A model generated the notes under the pieces. It did no database searches and was not told the DNA's origin. It saw nothing but the letters and a program-made list of their open reading frames with translations. This document shows, one piece after another, positions 52,157 to 60,279 of a DNA stretch of 64,000 nt. Each line of letters opens with the position of its first letter. Position 1 is the first letter of the stretch. The position numbers and the translations under genes were made by a program. The stretch is from JADJPO01 sp963750395 (GTDB taxonomy: Bacteria; Actinomycetota; Actinomycetes; Actinomycetales; Kineosporiaceae), in assembly GCA_963750395.1 (NCBI GenBank), contig CAVVQM010000008.1:1-64000 (forward strand), written 5' to 3'.

Positions 52157-52453
52157 ATGTCCGATGCGCAATCCGTCCCCGTCCGCGATGTCAGCCACAC
52201 CTGCGGCTGCGGCGCGCAGGACGACGCCGTGCCGACACTCGACGCTCGAACGATCCCGCATGCCGTCCGGCATGGGGCCATCTTCGGTGCGCTCTCCGCC
52301 ATCCCGGCGGGGGGATGTCTCGACCTGATCGCGCCACACGACCCGAAGCCGCTTGTGGCCCAGATCGAACAGCGAGAGGGTCGCGCCATCGACGTGCAGT
52401 ACCTCCAGCGCGGCCCCGAGGCGTGGACGTTGCGGCTCACCCGGACCGTCTGA
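52157..52453 (+). CDS. DUF2249 domain protein
   Basis: 98 residues. A head with C16 and C18 in HTCGCGA, then the DUF2249 core: TLDARTIPHAVRHGAIFGALSAIPAGGCLDLIAPHDPKPLVAQIEQREG and YLQRGPEAWTLRLTR. Proteins of this family often lie near denitrification and NO-stress genes, with SufR-like or hemerythrin neighbours; the function is unknown. Start ATG 52157 with GGAG eight bases upstream. Divergent from the putative Fe-S regulator, its likely controller. Confidence 0.88.
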   Translation: MSDAQSVPVRDVSHTCGCGAQDDAVPTLDARTIPHAVRHGAIFGALSAIPAGGCLDLIAPHDPKPLVAQIEQREGRAIDVQYLQRGPEAWTLRLTRTV

Positions 52454-52525
52454 TCCGTTCCTGCGGTGCGGGTGCTTGACGACATTTCGGGCGGGTCATC
52501 GACGAGCGTGGTCTGATCACCAACG

Positions 52526-53515
52526 TCACGTCGTGCCGGGCCTCGCGCTCTGCCGGTGGATCTCATCCACGAGGTCCATGATCGCCACTGTTTCGGCCAG
52601 CGGCAGGCGAGGGCTCTCGGTCAGCCCCTCGGCGATGCACCCGGCCACCTCGAGGGCCTCGAAGCGCAGGCCCTTGCCGGGCCCGGCAAACGGCTCGGGC
52701 TCGAAGCGTGCGATCACCCGGTCGCGGGTGCGCACGGTGAAGGCGGTATTGGTGTAGAAGACCGGCTCGACGTCGAGGTAGGCCTGCGTGCCGGAGATCA
52801 GGGAACGGCACGGTGTGGCCGCACCGAGGGTGCTGGTCACGACGGCGTGCGCGCCGTCCGGGTAGCGCAGCACTGCCGACGTCTGGGCATCCACGCCCGT
52901 CATCGCCGGATCGGAGGTGGCCACCAGCGAGGACGGCAGTCCCATCACCATCACCGTCCAGGACAACGGGTAGATCCCCAGGTCGAGCAGAGCACCGCCG
53001 CCGAGTTCGGGTGAGAACAGTCTGTGTGCGGGATCGGGGGTGAAGTACTGGCCGTGATCCGTTGACATGCTGCGGATCTCACCCAGCACCCCGGAGGTCA
53101 CCACGGACCGGATCCGGTCGGCGTGGGGCAGGAAGCGCGACCACATCGCCTCCATGCAGAACACCCCGGCCGTCCGCGCGGCCTCGACCACGGTGCGCGC
53201 CTGCTTGCCGGTCATCGTGAACGGCTTCTCGACCAGTACGTGCTTGCCCGCCGCGATCGCGGCCAGGGCGTGCTCGGCGTGAGACGGGTGTGGGCTCGCC
53301 ACGTACACGATGTCCACCTCATCGTCGGCCGCCAGCCTCGCCACGTCTGTATGGGCGCGGGCCCCGATCTCGTCCGCGAAGGCCTGGGCCCGCTCGGGAC
53401 GCCGCGCGACCACCGCGGTGACGGCCATCCCCGGCAGCGCGCCGACCTCCGTGGCGAAGCGCCGGGCGATGCCGCCGGCCCCGACGATGCCCCAGCGCGA
53501 TGCGTCCATGTCCAC
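52526..53515 (-). CDS. Gfo/Idh/MocA-family oxidoreductase
   Basis: 329 residues. Rossmann GIVGAGGIARRFATEV, DIVYVASPHPSHAEHALAAIAAGKHVLVEKPFT (catalytic Lys of EKP), MEAMWSRFLPH, and GGGALLDLGIYPLSW in place of the D-x-x-x-H-D pattern. It lacks the usual catalytic histidine, as in the trans-dihydrodiol-dehydrogenase-like subgroup. NAD(P)-dependent oxidation of a sugar or polyol is likely. It starts at GTG 53515 or ATG 53509 (MDASRW). Not linked to the iol cluster. A second, distant paralogue of iolG. Confidence 0.88.
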   Translation of the reverse strand: MDMDASRWGIVGAGGIARRFATEVGALPGMAVTAVVARRPERAQAFADEIGARAHTDVARLAADDEVDIVYVASPHPSHAEHALAAIAAGKHVLVEKPFTMTGKQARTVVEAARTAGVFCMEAMWSRFLPHADRIRSVVTSGVLGEIRSMSTDHGQYFTPDPAHRLFSPELGGGALLDLGIYPLSWTVMVMGLPSSLVATSDPAMTGVDAQTSAVLRYPDGAHAVVTSTLGAATPCRSLISGTQAYLDVEPVFYTNTAFTVRTRDRVIARFEPEPFAGPGKGLRFEALEVAGCIAEGLTESPRLPLAETVAIMDLVDEIHRQSARPGTT

Positions 53516-53702
53516 GAGCCTGGCCCCTTGGGGCCCCTACGGTCCACTTCAGGGGCGATGCCTGTTGTCCGCTTCGACACGAACCGCGGGGACGGCGGGG
53601 CAGCGGGCGTCGATGCGAGCGGCACCGTGGCCGTCGCCCCTGCACGCGGCTGAACGGGCCGGCGGGTCAGGCGCAACCGGAGCGGGCCAATATCGTTCGG
53701 GC

Positions 53703-54440
53703 GTGCGCAGACGCCGGAATCGGGGACGGGCCCAGTTGCTGGTCCTGCTCCTCTTCGCCCTCATCGCGGTCGGTCTGTGGTGGGTCCGTCGCGCTGACGC
53801 TCCGCCGCCGTCGGCCGGCCCCCCGTCCGCCCCGACGGACGCCGACTGGCCGCGCACCGACCTGCCGGAGACCGCGGACCAGGCGCTGGCGCTGGTCGAG
53901 GTCGGCCGCCTGGACAGTTCGACCGGCTACGACCGCGACCGTTTCGGGGACGGCTGGCAGGATCCGGACGGCAACGGCTGCGACGCGCGCAACGACGTGC
54001 TGCGCCGCGACCTGACCGCGGTCACGATCCGGCCGGGCACCCAGGACTGCATCGTGGAGTCGGGCGTGCTGCAGGACCCCTACAGCGGTGTGGTGCAGCG
54101 CTTTCGACGCGGCCCGGCCACCTCGGACCAGGTCCAGATCGACCACGTGGTCTCGCTCAGCGACGCCTGGCGCACGGGGGCGCAGGCATGGACGGCCGAG
54201 CAGCGGGCGATCTTCGCGAACGATCCGCTCGGACTGCTCGCCACGCTCAAGGCCACCAACTCGAACAAGGCCTACCTGGACGTCGGGGGCTGGCTGCCGC
54301 CGCGGGCGGACCTGCGCTGCCCCTTCGTCGCCCGCGTGGTCGCGGTGAAACTGCGCTACGGGCTACGGATGAGGCAGTCCGAGCACGATGCGGCGGCCGG
54401 GGTGCTGGACAGCTGCCCCGGACAGTCGCTTCCGCGATGA
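53703..54440 (+). CDS. Membrane-anchored/secreted HNH endonuclease-family protein (DUF1524-like)
   Basis: 245 residues. Hydrophobic anchor LLVLLLFALIAVGLWWV (about 12-28), Pro-rich linker, then the actinobacterial HNH module: YDRDRFGDGWQDPDGNGCDARNDVL, VQIDHVVSLSDAWRTGAQAW, FANDPLGLLATLKATNSNKAYLDVGGWLPP. The catalytic His is in IDHVV and the Asn in NSNK. These proteins are widely exported, often to hydrolyse extracellular DNA; a specific role is unproven. The GTG at 53703 is the best start; the longer upstream frame lacks a ribosome site. Confidence 0.86.
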   Translation: MRRRRNRGRAQLLVLLLFALIAVGLWWVRRADAPPPSAGPPSAPTDADWPRTDLPETADQALALVEVGRLDSSTGYDRDRFGDGWQDPDGNGCDARNDVLRRDLTAVTIRPGTQDCIVESGVLQDPYSGVVQRFRRGPATSDQVQIDHVVSLSDAWRTGAQAWTAEQRAIFANDPLGLLATLKATNSNKAYLDVGGWLPPRADLRCPFVARVVAVKLRYGLRMRQSEHDAAAGVLDSCPGQSLPR

Positions 54441-54484
54441 GCAGTGGAGTGGCGAGGGAGACACGGATCAGGCACCGTGAGTGA

Positions 54485-55246
54485 ATGGCCCTGGTCATCG
54501 ACCTGAACGCCGACGTCGGCGAGTCCTTCGGGCAGTGGCGCCTGGGCGACGACGAGGCCCTGCTGAGCCTGGTCTCGAGCGCCAATGTGGCCTGTGGTTT
54601 CCACGCGGGTGACCCCTCCACGCTGCGCCGCACCTGCGATCTGGCCGCCGCCTCGTCAGTGGCGATCGGCGCCCAGGTCGCCTACCCCGACCTTGCGGGT
54701 TTCGGGCGTCGGTTCATCGACGTGTCGCCCGAGGCGCTGCGCGACGACGTGCTCTACCAACTCGGGGCGCTGGAGGCCTTCGCCCGGGCCGCCGGATCGC
54801 GGGTCGCCTATGTGAAGCCCCATGGCGCGCTGTACAACGCGGTGGTCCACCACGACGACCAGGCCCGCGCCGTGGCCGAGGCGGTCGCCGAGTTCGGCGG
54901 CTCCCTGCCGGTGCTCGGCCTGCCCGGGTCCCGGCTGCTGGCCCATGTGGCCGATCGGGGCCTGCGCGCCGTCCCGGAGGCCTTCGCCGATCGCGCCTAC
55001 GCCCCGGACGGAACGCTGGTGCCACGCGACCGGCCCGGCGCGGTGATCACAGATCCCAGCGAGGTGGCGGCCCGCGCCGTCCGGATGGTCCTCGACGGTC
55101 AGGTGCTCGCCGCGGACGGCGGGACGGTCCGGCTCCACGCGGAGTCGATCTGCGTGCACGGCGACACGACGGGAGCGGTGGACCTGGCGGTCGCCGTCCG
55201 GCGGGCCCTGGCCACGGCCGGAGTGCAGATCGGGGCGTTCGGATGA
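54485..55246 (+). CDS. pxpA: 5-oxoprolinase subunit A (LamB/YcsF family)
   Basis: 253 residues. IDLNADVGESFG, ANVACGFHAGDP, GAQVAYPDLAGFGRR and YVKPHGALYN are the family signatures. With PxpB and PxpC it hydrolyses cyclised glutamate (5-oxoproline) to glutamate using ATP. ATG at 54485. It overlaps pxpB by four bases (ATGA), first gene of the operon. Confidence 0.93.
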   Translation: MALVIDLNADVGESFGQWRLGDDEALLSLVSSANVACGFHAGDPSTLRRTCDLAAASSVAIGAQVAYPDLAGFGRRFIDVSPEALRDDVLYQLGALEAFARAAGSRVAYVKPHGALYNAVVHHDDQARAVAEAVAEFGGSLPVLGLPGSRLLAHVADRGLRAVPEAFADRAYAPDGTLVPRDRPGAVITDPSEVAARAVRMVLDGQVLAADGGTVRLHAESICVHGDTTGAVDLAVAVRRALATAGVQIGAFG

Positions 55247-55911
55247 AGCTCGCGGCCCTGGCCGGCGTGCACCCGATGGGCGAGTGCGGCCTGCTGGTCG
55301 AGCTGGGCGACACGGGCGAGGTGAGCGCGTTGTATCGGGCTCTGACCGCGGATCGCCCGCAGGACGTGGTGGATCTGGTGCCCGCCGAGCGGACCCTGCT
55401 GGTCACCTTCGCCGATCCCACCCGACGGGTGGCGATCGAGGCGTGGCTGCTGCGCCGGCTGGCCCGGCCCGATCCAGCGGTCGAGCCGGACCTCTCCCCT
55501 GCATCGGCCGAATCGCAGGCGATTCCCGCCGCGACGCTACGACTGCCCGTTCGCTACGACGGCGAGGACCTCGCCGAGGTCGCCGAGCTCACCGGTCTGT
55601 CCGTGGCCGAGATCGTGGCGGCACACACCGCGGGAGAGTGGACGGCGGCGTTCTGCGGGTTCGCTCCCGGCTTCGCCTACCTGATGGGCGGCGACCCCCG
55701 GCTCGAGGTGCCTCGGCGGACGACGCCGCGCACCCGGGTGCCGGCCGGGTCGGTCGCGCTGGGCGGGCGGTACTGCGGCGTCTACCCGCGCAGCTCGCCC
55801 GGCGGCTGGCAGGTGATCGGCCGGACCGAGACCGTGCTGTGGGACGCCGCGGCCGATCAGCCCGCCCTGATCCGCCCCGGCACCAGGGTGCGGTTCCAGG
55901 TGCTGCGATGA
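55243..55911 (+). CDS. pxpB: 5-oxoprolinase subunit B
   Basis: 222 residues, allophanate-hydrolase-subunit-1 fold (KipI-like). Motifs: LPVRYDGEDLAEVAELTGLSVAEIVAAHTAGEWTAAFCGFAPGFAYLMGGDPRLEVPRRTTPRTRVPAGSVALGG and the closing SSPGGWQVIGRT. The N-terminal half is shorter than in some homologues but complete in pattern. Coupled to PxpA and PxpC by ATGA overlaps on both sides, so the three subunits are made together. Confidence 0.92.
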   Translation: MKLAALAGVHPMGECGLLVELGDTGEVSALYRALTADRPQDVVDLVPAERTLLVTFADPTRRVAIEAWLLRRLARPDPAVEPDLSPASAESQAIPAATLRLPVRYDGEDLAEVAELTGLSVAEIVAAHTAGEWTAAFCGFAPGFAYLMGGDPRLEVPRRTTPRTRVPAGSVALGGRYCGVYPRSSPGGWQVIGRTETVLWDAAADQPALIRPGTRVRFQVLR

Positions 55912-56840
55912 AGGCCGGGGTGAGTTCCGAGGTCGAGCCACCGGACCCGGGCCCCCGACGCGCCCTGGTGGTCGAACGCCTGGGTGGGCCGGTGACCGTC
56001 CAGGACCTCGGCCGCGCCGGTCTGGCCCACCTCGGCGTGCCGCGTTCGGGGGCGGCGGACCGCGGCGCGCTGAGACTGGCGAACAGGCTGGTCGGCAATC
56101 ACCAGTCGGCGGCCGGTCTGGAGATCACGTTCGGCGGACTGGTCCTGCTACCCCTGGCCGATCTCACCGTCGCACTGACCGGTGCCGCGTGTCCGATGCG
56201 GATCGGCGAGGCGCCGGCTGCCGGGCACAGCCTGGTCGAGGTGCCCGCCGGGATGGCGATCGAGATCGGCCTGGCGAGCAGCGGGGTGCGCTGCTACCTG
56301 GCCGTGCGGGGGGGCATCCGCACGGACCAGGTGCTCGGCTCGAGGGCCACCGACACCTTCTCGGGGATCGGTCCCGCGCCCCTGTCCGCCGGGGACGTCG
56401 TACCGATCGGCCCACCGGACGGCGCCGACGTCGCCGCCTGGCCGCGCGTCGTCCAGGCACCCGTGGCGGCCCCGCCGGACCCGGCCAAACTCGTTGCCCT
56501 GCAAGTCCTTCCAGGGCCGAGAGCGCAGTGGCTCACGGACGAGGGGACGGCATTGTTCCGGGCCGCGACCTGGACCGTGTCGCCGGACTCGGACCGGGTC
56601 GGACTGCGCCTGATCGGGCCGGTGCTACCTCGCGCGCGCACCGAGGACCTGCCGAGCGAGCCGATGGTGCGTGGCGCCGTCCAGGTGCCGCCGTCCGGGC
56701 AGCCAGTGATCTTTCTGGCCGATCACCCGGTCACAGGTGGTTACCCCGTCGTGGCCGTCCTGAGGGAGGCGGCCTGTGACCGCGCCGCGCAGCTACGGCC
56801 GGGGCAGCGGGTCCGGATGCTCACCGACCCGAGGTACTGA
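55908..56840 (+). CDS. pxpC: 5-oxoprolinase subunit C (biotin-dependent carboxylase-like)
   Basis: 310 residues, allophanate-hydrolase-subunit-2 fold. VVERLGGPVTVQDLGRAGLAHLGVPRSGAADRGALRLANRLVGN at the start and SEPMVRGAVQVPPSGQPVIFLADHPVTGGYP at the end match PxpC. ATG at 55908 shares ATGA with pxpB. Followed by 147 bp holding the promoter of the GGDEF gene. Confidence 0.92.
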   Translation: MKAGVSSEVEPPDPGPRRALVVERLGGPVTVQDLGRAGLAHLGVPRSGAADRGALRLANRLVGNHQSAAGLEITFGGLVLLPLADLTVALTGAACPMRIGEAPAAGHSLVEVPAGMAIEIGLASSGVRCYLAVRGGIRTDQVLGSRATDTFSGIGPAPLSAGDVVPIGPPDGADVAAWPRVVQAPVAAPPDPAKLVALQVLPGPRAQWLTDEGTALFRAATWTVSPDSDRVGLRLIGPVLPRARTEDLPSEPMVRGAVQVPPSGQPVIFLADHPVTGGYPVVAVLREAACDRAAQLRPGQRVRMLTDPRY

Positions 56841-56987
56841 CCAGCGGCTCCGGGAGCCCGTCGTCCGGGATGTCGCGACTCGCCACGCGGAAAGCATCGG
56901 CGCGATGGTGATTGCGTTTCTCTATCCATTGTTACACAGTGGAGTCAAATCGTTACGGAGAATGACAACAGGACGGATGGAGGACAG

Positions 56988-57983
56988 GTGGACACCATCG
57001 TTCCCCGGCAACGCGGAGACGAGAGGTTCCGTGCCCTCTTCGACCGAGCCCCGATGGGTGTGGCTCTGTGCGATATCGACGGCCGTCTCCTCGAGGCCAA
57101 CGAGGCCTTCCAGCAGATATTGGCCGACACCGGCGTCGACACCGGTGACGCCACCCTGCTCGACCTGCTGTGCCACACCGCGGCCGAGGCGGACGAGCAG
57201 CAGGACTGGCCGCGTGCGCTGGACGCGGTACGGGACGGCGAGCGGCCGGTCGCCCGCGCCCAGCTCAACCTCGCCCCGGTGGGGCACCCGCCCCGGCTGG
57301 TGCAGGTCACTGCGGCCCGCGTGGGTTTCGGGGACCGCACCTACCTGCTGACCCACGTCGAGGACGCCACCGGGCGGCGGCTCACCGAGCAGCGGCTGGT
57401 CTACCTGGCCACCCACGACGCGCTGACCGGTCTGGCCAATCGCGAACTCGTCCAGCAGCGCCTGGTCGCCGCCCTCGCCCGATCCGGGGGCAGCTCGCTG
57501 CCGGTCGGCGTGCTGCACATCGATCTGGACGGCTATGAGGACATCGCCGGCCGGCTCGGCACCGGGGCCGGCGAGGAGATGCTCGCCGAGATCGGCGAAC
57601 GCCTCGGTCGGGTGCTGCGCGCCGGCGACAGCGCGGGTCGGCTGGACGGCCACGAGTTCCTGATTGTGGCGTGCGACGTGGCCGGCGAGACCGCACTGGC
57701 CGAACTGGTTCGTCGCATCGACGCCACGTTGTCCGTCCCGGTTCAGCTGGGCGTCGCCACCGGCACGGACGACGTCACCGCCGCCGTACCGGTGTCGGTG
57801 AACATCGGAGCCGTGCTCAGCCGCCCGGGCGAACAGGCCGGACCGCTGATCCGGCGCGCCGACGCCGCCCGCTATGCGGTCAAGCGCGCCAGTCGCCGCC
57901 AGCGCGGTCGTTCCCGCGCCGCGACCGCCTACGCGCACACGCCCCGGCGCGCCGAGCCGAGTGCCCTCGTGGAGCGGCGCTGA
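56988..57983 (+). CDS. PAS-GGDEF protein with degenerate GGDEF motif
   Basis: 331 residues. PAS-like sensor domain at about 12-125 (FRALFDRAPMGVALCDIDGRLLEANEAFQQIL), then a GGDEF-type domain from THDALTGLANREL (142-154). The active-site signature is DGHEF (220-224) instead of GGDEF/GGEEF, and the fold is short, so cyclase activity is doubtful. It may be a GTP sensor or a PAS scaffold. GTG 56988 has GGAGGACAG upstream. The preceding 147 bp is AT-rich near 56910-56970 and probably holds a promoter. Precedes the lycopene cyclase gene. Confidence 0.83.
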   Translation: MDTIVPRQRGDERFRALFDRAPMGVALCDIDGRLLEANEAFQQILADTGVDTGDATLLDLLCHTAAEADEQQDWPRALDAVRDGERPVARAQLNLAPVGHPPRLVQVTAARVGFGDRTYLLTHVEDATGRRLTEQRLVYLATHDALTGLANRELVQQRLVAALARSGGSSLPVGVLHIDLDGYEDIAGRLGTGAGEEMLAEIGERLGRVLRAGDSAGRLDGHEFLIVACDVAGETALAELVRRIDATLSVPVQLGVATGTDDVTAAVPVSVNIGAVLSRPGEQAGPLIRRADAARYAVKRASRRQRGRSRAATAYAHTPRRAEPSALVERR

Positions 57984-58117
57984 ACGCCCCGCCCGGCGAC
58001 GAACCGTCCGATCCGGATGGTGGCGCGGGGGTTCGCTCCGCCCCGGAGCAGGCCGGACAGCTGCGTCTGGAGTTCGGTCGAGTGTCGGGAAGGGCCTGGG
58101 CACGGCAGGCTGGGGGT

Positions 58118-59309
58118 GTGGAGGTCGATGTCGCGATCGTGGGCGCGGGTGGTGCGGGCCTGAACCTGGTCGCCGCCATCGACCGGCACCTCAACCGGAT
58201 GTCAGCCTCCCGCGGCGCGGGAGCGCCGTCCGTGGCCCTGCTCGACCCGGTGCACCGCAGGATCGAGGACCGGACCTGGTGCTTCTGGGACGACGGGCAC
58301 CTCGCCCATCGAGGCCGCCATCCATCGATCCTGGGACCAGATCGCCATCGTCGGCCCGGACGGTCTGCAACAGCGTCACCAGTTGCGCGGTCTGCGCTAT
58401 GTCATGGTCCGCTCGGCCGACTTCTACGCGCTCGCGGACGATGCGGCGGCCCGAATCGGGGCGGTGCGGGTGCCGGTGGCGGTGGACGAGATCGTGGACG
58501 GGCCCGACCACGCCGTGATCCATGCAGGCAGCGAGCAGATCCGGGCCCGCTGGGTGTTCGACTCTCGCCCCGTCAGGCCGACCCGCCCCGGACGGACCAC
58601 GCTGCTGCAACACTTCCGCGGGTGGCGGGTGGCCTTCCATCACGCCGCCCTCGACCCCGAACTGCCGGTGCTGATGGACTTCTCCGTGCCGCAGCCCGAG
58701 CGGGGAACGGCGTTCTGCTACGTGCTGCCCACCGATCGCCGCACCGGTCTGATCGAGTACACGCTGTTCTCCCGCGAGCGACTGCCCTCTGCGGCCTACG
58801 ACGACGCGCTGCAGAACTACCTGGTGGATCGCTGGGGCACCGGTGGCGCCCCGGGCACCTACCGGATCGAGGAGATCGAGGACGGCGTGATCCCGATGAG
58901 CGACGCCGTGTTCAGCTCCCGGGTGGGCGAGCGGGTGTTCCGCCTGGGCACGGCCGGCGGCGCCACCCGGCCGTCCACGGGCTACACCTTCGCCGCGATG
59001 CAGCGCCAGGCCGAGCAGATCGCCGCCGCGTTGCTGGCCGGCCGCCGTCCGACCCCGCCCAGGCCGCACGCCCGCCGCCACCGCTGGCTGGACGCGGTCA
59101 TGCTTCGGGCGCTCGACCGCGGCCACCTCGAGGGCGCGGAGCTGTTCACCAGGCTGTTCGACCGCAACCCGGCCGACCGGGTATTGCGTTTCCTGGACGG
59201 CGGGACCGGGCCGCTGGGCGAGCTCGCCCTGATCGGTTCGGCACCGATCGGGCCGATGGTGCGGGCGGCGACCGGCGACGTGAGCGATCGGATCCTGAGG
59301 CGTCGCTGA
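58118..59309 (+). pseudogene. crtY: Lycopene cyclase (CrtY-like) with single-base frameshift
   Basis: The first frame from GTG 58118 gives the FAD motif DVAIVGAGGAGLNLVAAI and RTWCFWDD. After about 58297 the frame changes and continues: SADFYALADDAA, LLQHFRGWRVAFHH, LMDFSVPQPERGTAFCYVLP, LIEYTLFSRERL, STGYTFAAMQRQ. Those are lycopene beta-cyclase motifs. One G of the run 58295-58297 appears extra; without it the join reads DDGTSPIEAAIHRSWDQ. A restored protein would have ~396 residues. It closes rings on linear carotenes using FAD. No other carotenoid gene is in the window. Confidence 0.83.
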
Positions 59310-59385
59310 CGCCGCGTGGCGCTAGGGTCGGGCCCAGGACTCATCGCGCAGCGACCCGCGTTCGCCCTGACCGGGACGATGACGG

Positions 59386-59441
59386 CCTGAAGGGTGCCGG
59401 GTTTGCCCGCGTCTGGTGGGGCGAACCCGGCACCCTTCAGG
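59386..59441. terminator. Bidirectional hairpin terminator, 18 bp perfect stem
   Basis: Perfect 18 bp arms, 59386-59403 with 59424-59441, extended with one mismatch to 22 bp, loop about 14. It sits between the convergent lycopene cyclase and TauE genes. No T-run. Core GGGTGCCGGGTT is shared with the hairpin at 42743. Confidence 0.8.
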
Positions 59442-59505
59442 CGGGTGGCGAGCGCTCCGGGCCGGCCCCTGACACCCGCGCGCCGACTGAGCCTGCGAAC
59501 CTCGC

Positions 59506-60279
59506 TCAACGCATCAGGTACAGGCCCGAGATCGCCGTGGTCGCGAGGATGAGCCGGTCGAACAGGTCCTGCTTCATGTGACCGATCACCCGTCGTCCGA
59601 TCCATGTGCCGAGCAGGACGGCGGGTGCCAGTGTCGCGTTCAACCGCAGCGTGTCCGCCGTGATCAGACCCAGGCCGACGCTGAACGGAACCTTGGTCGC
59701 GTTGAGCACGAAGAAGAACCAGGACGTGGTGCCGAGGAAGCCGAGCATCGTGTAGCGCGAGTACAGCAGGTACAGCGCCATCGGCGGGCCGCCGGCGTTG
59801 GCCACCATCGTGGTGAAACCGGCCAGGGTGCCGAACCCCCAACGGGCCGTCGCGCGCCCCTCCGGGGCGGTGCCTGGGGCTCGCCGGCGCATCCACAGGT
59901 GGGCGCCGACCAACAGCACCAGGACGACGCCGATGGCCCGGCGCATCACGGTGTCGTCGACCCGGGCGATGAAGAACACGCCGACGCCGAGCCCGATCGC
60001 GACGGCGGGGATCAACCGCAGCAGCATCCGCCAGTCCGCGTGCGCGTGGTAGACGCGAACCGCCACCAGGTCGCCGACCATCAACAGACCGAGGACGACC
60101 CCCGTCGAGACCCGCGACGGCAGGGTCGCGGCGAAGATCGCCACGCTGATCAGCGCGACGCCGCCCACGGCGGTCTTGGCGAAGCCGATCAGGACGGCGG
60201 CCAGGACCAGACCCCCGAACGCGACGGGGGCGATCGTGCCCAACTCCCCGAAACTGAGCCCGGCGCTGCTCAGGACCAC
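59506..60279 (-). CDS. TauE/SafE-family sulfite/anion exporter
   Basis: 257 residues, eight hydrophobic helices. The family motif GFAKTAVGGVALISVAIFAATLP is near the start and FTTMVANAGGPPMALYLLYSRY in the middle. Sulfite or sulfonate export is the family assignment; in this copper operon it may instead move a metal or sulfur species. Its start overlaps the stop end of copA by ten bases, so it is cotranscribed. Confidence 0.88.
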   Translation of the reverse strand: MVLSSAGLSFGELGTIAPVAFGGLVLAAVLIGFAKTAVGGVALISVAIFAATLPSRVSTGVVLGLLMVGDLVAVRVYHAHADWRMLLRLIPAVAIGLGVGVFFIARVDDTVMRRAIGVVLVLLVGAHLWMRRRAPGTAPEGRATARWGFGTLAGFTTMVANAGGPPMALYLLYSRYTMLGFLGTTSWFFFVLNATKVPFSVGLGLITADTLRLNATLAPAVLLGTWIGRRVIGHMKQDLFDRLILATTAISGLYLMR

